From Hymenolepis diminuta (lineage: Eukaryota > Platyhelminthes > Cestoda > Cyclophyllidea > Hymenolepididae): a DNA stretch of 64,000 nucleotides. A model generated the notes under the pieces. That model saw nothing but the letters and a program-made list of their open reading frames with translations, was not told where the DNA came from and made no database searches. The DNA lies in the NCBI GenBank assembly GCA_900708905.1, contig CAADRB010000045.1, forward strand, positions 619,228 through 683,227, written 5' to 3'. Each line of letters begins with the position of its first letter. The first letter of the stretch is position 1. The position numbers were made by a program, and so were the translations under genes. Positions 39,070-51,052 of the stretch are shown one piece after another.

Positions 39070-42000
39070 ATGGCATTCTCCAGCATCTTCAAAGGTGAAG
39101 ATGGCAAGCCCTCCTTCATGCAAAATACCAGTAGTTTCTTCTCCTCCGTACAAGCCAAAGGTGATGATTTACTCGGCAACTTGAAAAAAAAGACCACTAG
39201 TGCAGTGCAACAATTTACTTCAGGGGCGCAAACCAGTGGAACGTCTGGTTCGAAGTATAAGTCGAGAGACGGAGACGACGACAGCTCGGCCAGTGAATAC
39301 GGAGATGGTGGCGATCCTGCAATGTATGCCGACGAAGCTCCGATGGAAAGAAAGCTCTCCTCAGAAAGTGTTGATTCTTTACCATCAGAGGAAGCAGAAA
39401 AGTACAGATCGGATATAAAGCAATTTGTAATGGCCATGCTTACGTAAGTTGGATATTCCAATGACAAATCTTAACGAAATTGCTAGTATTAAATATATTA
39501 AATATGGAATCACACTTAAACTTTATGATTTAAAATTTGTTCAAGCCACTTACTGTGGAAATTTCATTCCAACGATCAACCCCTGAAATAGAAAAACGAA
39601 TAAGTTATTTGATCTCAAGTCGGTGTTTTCGTGCTGTCATGCAGGTTAGGCCGTTTTCAGTCAATATCAATTACTTAGAACCTGAAATTATCCCTATTTG
39701 ACTTAATTTCGCAAAAAATCTGCTTTTAATATTTGATAATGAGTTTTAATATAAATCCCAAAATGTTTGAAATTCTCCAAGGCATAAGATTTACCCAAGA
39801 AAGTGGTGAAAGTTTTTCAACTATTTTAAGCCGAATAAAAATGTTTTTAAGCCCCAAGGCGAAGTCTCAAACCATATTGACAAACCGAATTTAGAAATTC
39901 TTCATTTCCAATACTTTTCATGAGCCACTAGAATGATTTATTATGCATACTACTAATAACATAATATGTGCATTATTTGATCTACAGCGTTAGGTAAATT
40001 GGGATTAACTCTCGTAACTAAGTCAAACATCTACTAACACGTCCCTATTTCTGAAAGCTTATCTGCAAACTAAACTCATCCTATTGGGAAATAGAATCAT
40101 TTTAAATTCAAATAAACGTATATTAAGATCACACGATGTGATATGAAGTAAATGATTGCATCGATTATCTACGTTAAGTGATTATCCAATCACCATTTTG
40201 TTTTTAAATTGCAAGAAAGTATTTTAATAAGTAAATAAGTATTGTAAAGTTGAATAATTTATCAAATATATATTTATTTATTTATTTATATATAATTCAT
40301 CCAATTAAAACCGATTTAAATCATACCACCAAACAAAGTAGTGGAGTTTTAATCTTATGTAATAGGAATTTATGCACCCGGTTTTAATAAACGGGGCGAC
40401 AATTTGATTGACTTATTCAGTAGACAGTTATTTTTAGAAGCATAATGTGTAGCGGTTGGAAAAATTTATCTAAAGATATGCCTAACTAAAATACCAGCAA
40501 TTATCGTCACTTATCTCATCACCCTAAGTAAAAGCGCGTTTTGGGACATTATCATTTCTAATACTCCAGTTGGCAATTACTGCCTTCAAAACTCCCACAT
40601 CTGAAAACAAATAACACAGTGAAATGCACAGGATTTAAAATAATACTTGTACCGTTAAAAGATAAGCTGTTTATCAATAAAATTGATTTTTGTTATCAGT
40701 TTTTTTTATCAAAAGATGTATTATTTATCAATATAGTTTGGAAATTTTAACAATTATAGGCTCTGATGATTAAACACTGAAAATTATGAGTATATCACCC
40801 AATATACATTCGACCTTAGAATCATTTTCGAGTTTGAAGTAAGATCCACCATGGGAAAACTAAGAGGCAGTTTCGAGTCGCCCTTTTTAAACTTAACTGA
40901 AAAATTTTGTCTCCGTTGTGCGTTATGGTTCCAAACAAACAGGGTCCTCATATTCGCTTTATTGTTGTAATCAAAAAATTTGTAGACATGATATGCGACT
41001 ATGATGAGATCGTTTATCTGAGGGACTGGGGAAGGGATATGATGGATGAAATTTGAATTTACCTTTTGCTCGTTACTTAACTCAGGTTGTAGAAAATACT
41101 CATTCGTTTCTTGAAAGCGTAAGTGTTTTTAACTATAATTTCTCTTAGACTGATTATGACAGATAACATCCGCAGATTATGTCAAATCATACTTTATTGC
41201 GAAATCTCATGAAGCACATATGAAGGTTTTAAGACGGTAGATAATAATAGAGATTACTTAATTCAATAAATGCATTCACTGACAAATTAACCAAGTATTT
41301 TGCTTAAATTAGAGTAAATTTTAATTATAAATCAGCATTAGTCTTGTTTATAAAAAGTTCAAACTTGTTTATCCGGCAAGAATCAATTTCAATAATCGAG
41401 ACCAAAGGTCTGAACTTACACTGAGGATCAAATCTTCAGTTCCTTTCTAAGAGCAAAACAGGTCATATATATTTGAATTCAAGTTAACTTCTGTTTAATT
41501 GTACATTCAATTCAAAATATACAAAGTGTTAATATTTGCTGAATGAAAAGCACACTATAATTTTCCACTTTAATTTGCTTGACAAAATAAAATATTATAT
41601 TAAAGATGATTTTATAATTTTAGAGAAGCCGGTGCTGGAGTTGTAACTAAGAATGCCCATATTTTCCAAGGATATATTGAGGTGAATCTTAATTATCTTT
41701 AATTACTAATTAAAAACATATTAGGCTCTAAAATTAATATATTTGCTTTCAGCATCATACGGGACGATCGGCATTTGCAAAAGAACTTCGAAAACAAGTA
41801 GGAAAAGTTAATTAGTTAAATTAAAATGGCTGCACTTTATAAATCATATCAATTATTTAGAATTTAGACAAATTAACTGAAATTAATTCTCTAATTTGAA
41901 TTAAACAATTATACTTATTAACCTTTTACAAAAGAAAACAAGAGAAGAGCACCAATAGCATGAGGTTACAAATAAATTTGATTAATGTGTAAGCGTTTGA

Positions 42001-45000
42001 TTTGATTATGCTAGAGTTTTCGAGACTTCGTAATTGAATATTACTTTGATCTGAACACCCACTCCTTCAAAAAATCTATCACTCCTCTCCCCCGTACTCA
42101 AACTAATGTTTTCTAAAATTCAAGTAGTGCCGATAAATTGGCATGTTCGAGAACAATAAGACGTCTGGAGATTTTATGGGAAAGTTATTATCTGGTCATT
42201 CAGCATATTTATATGAAGTAAGTGTCTTATATGACATTTTGGTACGTATAAGACAATCAGTTAGAGTATGGGATGGGAAAGCATAATAACTGATGTGGCA
42301 TAGAGATGCATGATAATACCTACATATAATTAGATAATGACGTTAGTAGTCAAAGTAGGTGGAATAGGATAGCGGTATATTATGAATAGTTTATACAATA
42401 CCCTTATAACAACTAAGAGACTATCATTATATGTAAGTTATGGACTCTACTTCTAAAAATTCCTACTGTCGCACCACACGACTAGTATTTCCCACCGTTC
42501 ATTGCTTATAAAACTTGGGATGACTGAAATTTTCATCTCAGAGCCGCTGAATCACCTGTCACAAATTAATCAAATGTTAATAGAAGGAAGGTTAACTTAA
42601 TACGTCTGTCGAGAAAAAGGAATTGAGACTGAGTTTCCAGAACAAAAAAGTATAAACAGGTGGCCGACCTACAGTGAGGTCAGCTGTTGTGTCTAAAACT
42701 AGTGGTAGAATGAAACGCAAAACTAAAAGACACGGCGGGGGTATTTTCAGATTAAGTAGGTTCCCGTCAATCTTGATAATCACCATAATAATGGTTATAA
42801 AGTTAAAATGACTTAATGCAAACTGATTAAAAAATCGCAAAGTGAAATAAAATAATAAATTTATTTTATAAAATTGAACAAGTCAGAATAACATTTCACA
42901 TTAAATTTTTAATAAATCTATCATTTCAGTGATTAAAATCACTTTTATTTTGCCACTTAGTTCAGAGTTAATTAAACCTGAAGTCTCGAGTAGAAAATTA
43001 AACTTTAGACGATAAGCGAAAGTAATTATTTATTTAAGTATTTTTTATTGGAGTAGTAAAAGATCTATAATTTCTACTTTATTTTATTAAAATGTCGTTT
43101 TATCTTCCCTTGCATTATTTAGACTGAACAAATGAAGCAAGTTTCGAGTTCAGTCCTCCAACTTTTGGCTTCATTCTGCAATCGAGTTCTTACTGAATGT
43201 GGAAAAAATGATGATTTTGCTCCCTCAGCGTCAATCTTGAATGTGGCATTCAAGATCTTTCAACAGAGTAAGTCAACCTAACGGTTTTTGGTCCAGGAGT
43301 TTTAAATAACAAAGATGGGACTTATCTCACTACAGTCAGCATTTTTATGAAAAGATTTCTAAAATGGTAGCAGAATTAATTGTGTTTTTTTCAATAAAAT
43401 GCTGATCTTAAGTTGTCTGAGTCAGTAATATAACTTTTCATCACATGTAAGGTAGAGAAAATTTGAGAACCTATTAGTCAACCCTTTTCACATTTTCCGA
43501 ACTCCGTTTCCACAAAATAATATACACTGGGAGAAAATAAAAGGCGACAATTATTTGCAATTGCGACTAATCGATGGAGTGAAGCCAAAAAGGTGAATAT
43601 GGTAAAGCTGATAAAGGTCTTATTGGAATATGAGGAGTAAAGTAGAAAATCGGATTAAATTGATAAATAATAATGATTAACGACTAAACTTAAGTTGGAA
43701 AATGAGACACTGCAAATTAAAATCCTGAGAATTCAGGTACCATAACCATAGTATTTTGCCTTTTTCTGCTACTCGATCAATATGTTGCAAAAAACAGATT
43801 GAAAATCGACGTTTTCATACCCCACATTTTAGCTTCGTATAACTGGGAATCTTATAACTTTACTAGCCATAAAATTGGTACGAATCTCACAATATATAGA
43901 TCTCAGTGGTGTTGCTTTTATTTAAAATTTATATTAACTATAAGGATCGCGAACTTATTTTATGTTATGTATAAACATTACCATTAATCACAACATCTGA
44001 GCTTACAAAGCAGTGAAATAGTCGAATAAGCGCTTAGGGGAGGAGAATGAATAAAGTTAGAATAGTACAAAATGAGTTCTACTTCATATGACTTTTGGTT
44101 TAAATTTTGTAGATTCATTTCTTAATGGAAATAGTTCACTGCTTCATCTTCTAATGTTCTAATTTCATTACGTGGTCTATTATCACCTTAATAAATTCAT
44201 GTCCGCGATGTCCAGAACCTATAGCATAAGTTGGCTTAGTAAATGTATTTTGTACTCATTTTATTGAATTTTTCCAATGGCTGCTGAAATCCCGTGCCGT
44301 ACACATTTATTTTTATGATTTTATCGTGACTTCATATTGCAGTATCGCAAAACCCAATCAAGTAATATCTCTCATATTTCACTCATATATTTAAAATTCA
44401 CTTCATGCGAAGACTATTCGCTACTAACTAAATTTGAAAAATTTAATTTCATTAATGAGTAAAATAATATGATGGGATACTTTTCTAACTCATTACCTTT
44501 AATAGAAATCTAACTTTTATAAAATAATCAATAAGTGGAAATTAAATCCAAATTTATCCAAACAATGAAGAAGGGACAGAAATGAAAACTTAATTTTCTA
44601 CATTTTGAAACATGATCCTGCCTGTCATTAAACTTTCTATTAACATTTCATCGTTTGAAAATAGGTGAATTTCAAAATCTATCTGCTTTCCCTATCGCCT
44701 TTCAATAAAGTGAAAGTCTCATCTATATAATAATTTTCATTTAAGTGTATCGTCAACAAATTTCATTATGTTTGTTTTAGATGTTGATTCGTCAGGCAAG
44801 GTGGTTTTGATATACCTCTACGAGGGTCTTAAAGATCAAGGTCTATGGCAATCAACCCGATTCTGGAATGCAGCCATCTTCATTGCATTGCAGGAAGAAA
44901 GATATAGTCGTCAAGTTATTCCAAAGTCAGTATTATAGGTTGATTCTGAATTATTTATGAGTCTCAAAATCTAAACTATTTGTTTATAGATGATTCCTCA

Positions 45001-45640
45001 TTTTGAATGAAATTTCACAGATACAATATTTTTTATATTAGCGCCCAAGAAACCCAAGAAAATGTCGACGCAGAGGCAGAATTTCAAGACAATATTGCGT
45101 ACAACCAATTAAGGTTTCATGACCATTTAAAAAATTTATAAATATTTATTTATTTTTTTTCTTCAATGATAATAGAATTGATATTTATATATTTCAACTT
45201 TAATGCAGTTTAAAAATAAAAATATTAACTAAAGTAACACCAATTATTATTATTTGGTAAGTTAAAGAAAATATGTGGTTTATACGTCTCTTTAGATCTA
45301 CAAATTTCCGCAGTTTTAGCCATAAAATAGACGCGATATTTCTCGAAGGAAATAAATTCGTAAGACTTATAGTAGTTTCAATACTCTAGTTACTGGATGC
45401 TTAAAAATCATCTTCAGTTTAATAGGGTAGGGACAAATTATAAATGACGATTTAAAGTAAATTTAGCCTAGAAATAATTAAATTTATCTAAATATTTTCA
45501 GTAAATTTGCATGGCGAATGTATTCTCTTGGACTAAGCAAAGATGCTTGCCTTGATTTCCTGCGAAAGCAAGTTGAAGAGGCGTCACTTTCAAAAGGTGA
45601 ATTTTCACATATTGTTTACGTTTACCATTACGTTTATTAA
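39070..45640 (+). CDS. Homologue of human KIAA0513 (SBF2-domain-like adaptor)
   Basis: Human KIAA0513 is a cytoplasmic protein of unclear function related to a region of the SBF1/SBF2 (MTMR5/13) proteins. The exons are 39070-39443, 41624-41681, 41753-41797, 43123-43267, 44781-44925, 45042-45113 and 45502-45640, giving 325 residues with all phases agreeing. Residues 1-110 are low-complexity and Ser/Gly/Asp-rich. The conserved core starts near DIKQFV, with LLASFCNRVLTECGKNDDF, then IYLYEGLKDQGLWQSTRFWNA (human: [21 protein letters not shown] in the same place), and closes with DNIAYNQL...YSLGLSKDACLDFLRKQ. Exon 6 could instead start at 45021, adding seven in-frame residues. In the last exon I preferred reading through a weak GTGAAT donor to the TAA at 45638-45640, because AATAAA follows 15 bases later. 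The ATG abuts a splice acceptor. Confidence 0.82.
40265..40295. repeat. AT-rich simple repeat in intron
   Basis: TA and TTTA units lie within the intron 39444-41623 of the KIAA0513-like gene. Confidence 0.75.
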
Positions 45641-45654
45641 AAAATTCAGTGTCA

Positions 45655-45660
45655 AATAAA
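45655..45660 (+). promoter_or_regulatory. Polyadenylation signal AATAAA of the KIAA0513-like gene
   Basis: A canonical hexamer begins 15 bases after the stop codon at 45638-45640, implying a very short 3' untranslated region. Its position supports ending the gene at that stop instead of splicing onward. Confidence 0.5.
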
Positions 45661-48600
45661 TGATTTTTTGTAAACTACCTATTTGAAAAGATAGCAACCG
45701 AATGTGATCTGATTTTAGGTTTTGTATAAGCGTGACTATATTACTTTTAATCTACATTTATTACCACATAATTGTATTTTGACAGTATTACCTCGGGTAT
45801 TAACTATGACCATAGCTCCGTCAAGGATGATTTCTCAATGTCCAACTTCCCCGGTGTTGGTCTTTTTTTATTTTGAGTCAAATGTCAATCGTTGTATTTG
45901 GAAGATTTCTCATTTGCTGTTGCCAGATGCACTATTCATTATGTTTATTGTTAATGTTTCCCTCGCATTAGCTTTTTTATCCTGAAAACTACAATTAACT
46001 ATATTTAAATGGTAATAAAACATCTGGATATACGTATTAGCATAAATTAGGGCGCACAAAAACTTGGCGGCACTCTAAATGGGGAAAAATTATTACCATT
46101 TTATTGATTGATCATTTTTTAGATAAGTTTAATTACAAATAAATCAGAGTTGCAGATGTTACTGGTTACTCTAAAATTTAACTATAGGGTAAAGGTAGTC
46201 TTTCAATTACACATCTAATATTTGCCAAATATCTGATTGAGATAGAATTAAAGTGGTTCCTATTTATTTGCTTTGTAGACTTTGAAGCATTGTATCCACT
46301 CACTGTATAAGTGCTATGAGAGTAAAATAATTTTGGGTTGCACAATTGATTTTCACAATGAGCTACCTATCTGATCTTCAAAGACGAGGTTAAATATAAA
46401 TCGTTCAAACAGTTATGGCTAAAGTTAAATTTGAGAAAAAGGAAGAAATAATATTGTTATTAGAAGATGGTATTCACGATTGTTCGTGATCGGTTAGCTG
46501 TTCTTATAGATCGGCTCTGGATTAAATTGCTAAGTGAATTAAGGTAAGTTAAAGTTAAAAAGCTTTACATTTTTAATTAGATAACGAGTAGTGGATCAAT
46601 ACAAACCCATTTGATCATTGTTACCTATAACAACTCAGGCAGAAGATATGGGGTGAACGCAGAAATATGTATAATTTGTAGCGGATGCTACACCAATAAG
46701 TCTTTTTGCTGCACCTAAGTAATCCCCCTAAGCAGTCCGAATAGTCTCTAGCAGAGACCTCTGTTGTCAGTTTACTCCCAAATTAGCTAAGCTATACCCA
46801 AAATGGTAAGAACAAGAAAGATGTTGAACGGAGAGGGTTTATTGCTCACTTCCTTGTGTTACCGTGAGTCAAAAGCTTAGCCATTGAATAAAAAACCACG
46901 CTAGTCTGCAGGGATCTTGATTTCTGATTGGTTGAGGAGGTCTATGCAAACACGTCCGCGCTTGTTCTCTGCGCGACCGGTTACATCCTGCACATCCCAG
47001 AAAATTCAATCAGCCTTGTTAGCGTTGTGAACACCACAAACTTTTAATACATTTTCTGAGGGAAATGGGAATGAAATTTGAAGATTCCGCTCTGTATGCA
47101 ACCATTTAGAATAAATAGAAAATTTTATTTAAAGTAATCTTTAAAATTAGTTTGGTCATATCATAAAGCAGTAACCTGTATTAGATAATGAATATGCTTA
47201 AACATCGCAGTGATTCTTTTCCATGAGATTTTAAAAGGAACAGTTTAACAAGTAAATAATTAATTGTTAATTTAATCTTTTTTAACGGGTAAACATATGT
47301 CAATCAATATTTCGGTATGAGTAGTGAACTGAAACTTCGATCTGACTCCTATGAATAAGCAGTGCCGCAAATGCACATTGTTTATCTGATACTCTACACT
47401 TTTCGTGATTTGGAACTTTTGAGAAATTAACATACTGTTATTCTGATGCTTAGATTTTTTCAAATTCCTTTTCATATCCCTAATTATCGGAGGTGTAATT
47501 TGGTTTGTTTTATCATTTTAGAAAATCAACGCAACCTGCGAGCGAATGTCCTACGATTCTACGAAAAATGATTAAAGGGATTTTATAACCTAAGCGCATT
47601 TTGTTCCTGCCTCTCGCATTTGAACTACATAGTTACGATTAGAATTGCTATCACAGCTCCTAAAGCACCCATATTTACAAAATTATCATATTCATATGCT
47701 ATCTTAGTCCCTAAACTGGCCATTCCTTTTGCTTTTATTGTCTTTGTGATTGCCATGAAATCGTAACAACTTTGTGATTTCAATGTTGTAAACCGCATTA
47801 ATTCGGTGTAGCAAATGAGCAACCTTTTTCCTGTGAATAAATGCAGTTTGTTTAGGTTTCTTTGAGTTGTTGTAGATGTTTCTGGATAGTATATTAGTTC
47901 CTAGATTGATCGTGCCCTCATAGTATATTGGTAGATTAAAGATAATCTTTTATAAACTAATCAGCCGTACTTCAAAATACAAAAAAGTAACATTTCGCCC
48001 GATTATCGAAAAATTGCTGCATGAGTTACTGGTAGAAAAAATATTAATGTTGAAAATTTAATTTCCTATTCATTTGGACTAAACGTTCGTTGACCTACCA
48101 TTGTTCATATTTGCGGGAGCCTCCTGGTTTATAGTTTATATAACATAATATCCAATTTATTAGTTCTCTTGCGGTATCTATAAACAATAAAGGAGTGGTA
48201 AAATAGATATTACTCATAAAACGAACATTAAAGAAGCAAAATTATGCAAATCTGCCAAATGACAAACATGAAAATTCATAAATAAATTACTTATCTAAGT
48301 AATGTACCAAATGAAGGTCATTGTTTACTTCCTCATTATTAAAATATTGAGCAACCTCAACATCTTGAATTTTTGAAGACGATGACTGCTTTGTCGAAGC
48401 TCTTCCTGATTTAAAATTTCCATTTATATTTATTTTTTTATTTAGTCACGAACATTTGCATGTCTACTTTCCTTAATAAATTTTTTAAAATTTTCCTCGT
48501 GTGAGTCGGTCCGACCCTACTTTCGGTTCTATACCTTAGACTCTAAAATGAATTGCCAATTTAATTTACCCACAATTCGAACTCGTTCTCTGTGTTATAG

Positions 48601-51052
48601 TGAAAGAGACAATTAATCTAAAATTAAAATTGGACGTATAAGAAATTGTTTCAGCCTAAGTAGACAGAGATCTACCCTACTCGATGAATAAATTCGTGAA
48701 AAATGCCCCCAAAGATTTGTATTTCAAAATAAACTTCACTAATTTTATATTTTTTCCCTTCTCTCACATTTTCTGAAAACACATCTATACACCTACTTCT
48801 TCACAATTAAGTGGTATCAACAAAGGATTTTTAAGCCACTGAGTCGGTGTTGCAGTGGCCAATGTGAATGCTTTTGAATCAGACGTCATTGGTACATGCG
48901 TAGCGTCAAAGTTTACTAAATTTTTCTCAAATTAAAATTTTCTCTCTCGGTCCTCACTAATTATATTCGGGACATAACTGTATTGACCTTAAAGCCGTTG
49001 CTACGCCCTCACGGTGAAACACGGAGCGACTAATTCCCCATTGGTAACCTTAAGCTATCCTACGAAGTCATCGTGTGTCCTCAAATGATTTATTTTAATT
49101 AGAGTAATTAACTGGCCATTGAGTGAACGTTTTTGGGTCACAGTTTGCCCTGATGATTGGTGTACTGAAACTTTCATTTGTCTATGTTATCTCTCGTGAA
49201 TGAACTATTTACACACCCCTGAAAACTCAAATCAACCGCTTCACACCTCTGCTGCATCCGAACTCACATAGAATTTTCACCTCCTTCCCATCTATGACTT
49301 TCTGCAATAAAATGTGCTCATTAGTTGATCTCTATCTTGAGGCCTGGTGAAGATCGTAAGGAGTTAAAAGAGTAATGGGCTAGCTGGAATACTATAGCCA
49401 CTTAGATATCTTGTTGTCACATATTATCTTTCAACGGATTTATGAGACTAACATTTAATTATACCATTTATAAAAAGTAAAAATACTAACTGATCTACGA
49501 CATTGACAAGTTAAATCTACATGTACAATATAATTTAAATTCCGACCGCAAATAAAGGTACTTTTAACAAATTCTACGGGCAATAAGCTGTACCGAGACG
49601 TATAAAGTCGAGATAATTTGAGGTAGCGATAAATGCTGTGCAGAGCCATACAAGAGGATTTTACCAAAAGATAGTCGCTTTTCTAGCCTGATCTTTTTTG
49701 TGCTTTATTATAAATGTTTCTGTTCAATCTCATTCTATTTGTCTAAGTTTAGTGCGTGCAGACATCCGTAACATGTTATTGACAAATTTATGGCTTTTGC
49801 GCTTTGACATAACAATTACACTAATGATAAATATAAATTTCATTGATTTATTAAATACATATTTGAAGTCTGAAATTTCCATGGACCTATCGTTATAAGC
49901 GTCATAAAAATTGTAATAAAGTTGATCACTATCGGGGCAACATCGATCGAATAAATGGAATTTGTCCACTCACTCATGTCTTCAGATCAGTTCGGAAGTG
50001 GCAGACAAGCCACCCAAATTTATTAATTAATAAATTAGGTTTATATACAAAACATTTCTTCGTTGGACGTCAGTCATGTCTCATTGTCGGTGTCTGGGCG
50101 TGATGATAGACACCCGTTTTGCTATCTATGTGCAAACACACAAACATACAGCGGGACCGCCTGTGGACACTGTAGTGGAGATCTTATTGTCAGTCAATCA
50201 TTACTAGTCGCTAGGTGATAATAGACATCTGCTGGCTATAGTATCTCCTATTGAAATATGAGATATCCATCTTGGGGATTCGAGACAAACCCTTTGGTCG
50301 GTCACGACGTTGTCCAGTATCTGGTAATTATTTTGAACACGTTAAGAATTCTAAAATTGAAAAACATACGAGAGTTGTTTGGGGAAAATATTATTTTCAC
50401 ATATTTGGAACGCCTGTTAGTAGATATAATCACCAGTCCGTCTTTGTCACCAGATTTACGAGGAGACGAGAGAAATATCATTGAGTTCTGGTAATATCTT
50501 CATCGTTTTTTCTCGTCGGGGGGTCACCGGCTGTTCAGGAGTTAGAGAGCTGTAAGATATAGAAGAAAAAATTAATATCATCAAGCCTATTTAAAGAATG
50601 ATGTCGTCCACGATTCGACCGATCAAACTCTCCCGGTATGAGTTAACTATTGCTTGGCATCATCATGCAAAGTGAGTGTAGAATCCAAACAGAACATTTC
50701 AACATCCCTTTTCAAATAAGTCAAATAGTTTAGTGCTCTGTGAAAAATATGTATTCAACAAAAGTAGCACTTTTTGCTACTAGATACTATATTGAATATA
50801 TTAAATATTTTATTATTATTTCATATCAGTAAGTAAATGTGTAATAAAGCGTATTCTTAGGAAACAGTTAACTCTGTATCTTCTTACCAATAAAGAAATG
50901 TAAAAAAATAAACTTTTTAATAAAAGCTACTAATATCATAATATATTTTACTAAATTTGCCACAAGAAATGCCAATCTAAAATACTTGTTTTAGTCAACT
51001 AATCTTAACCTGTGATTTACGAAACGAGCATAAGCTGCCCTAAATGTGATAG
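45661..51052. other. Spacer with no recognised gene
   Basis: No open frame here resembles a known protein. The 65-codon minus-strand frame 47625-47822 ends in a hydrophobic stretch but has no other support. The block 50040-50560 is noticeably less AT-rich and open in two frames; it looks more like a decayed element than a gene. A weak SINE-like patch lies near 48830-48910. The LTR-like relic at 46677-47038 is listed separately. Confidence 0.55.
46677..47038 (+). repeat. LTR-like relic, second copy
   Basis: It begins TGTAGCGGATGCTACACC, a hairpin with start TG, and ends near GTGAACACCACA. It aligns with 18511-18871 along most of its length, in the same orientation (opening hairpin then AATAAG, GAGAGGGTTTATTGCTCAC, CTGCAG, CGCGCTTGTTCTCTGCGCGACCGGT). 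No internal region or target-site duplication is evident, suggesting an old solo LTR. Confidence 0.45.

Noticed and set aside
47625..47822. 65-codon minus-strand frame with a hydrophobic C-terminus
   Set aside because: No promoter, splice or homology support; hydrophobic runs are frequent in chance frames of AT-rich sequence.
49698..49969. Overlapping open frames on both strands
   Set aside because: Both are short and of low complexity, with no family match; typical chance frames.
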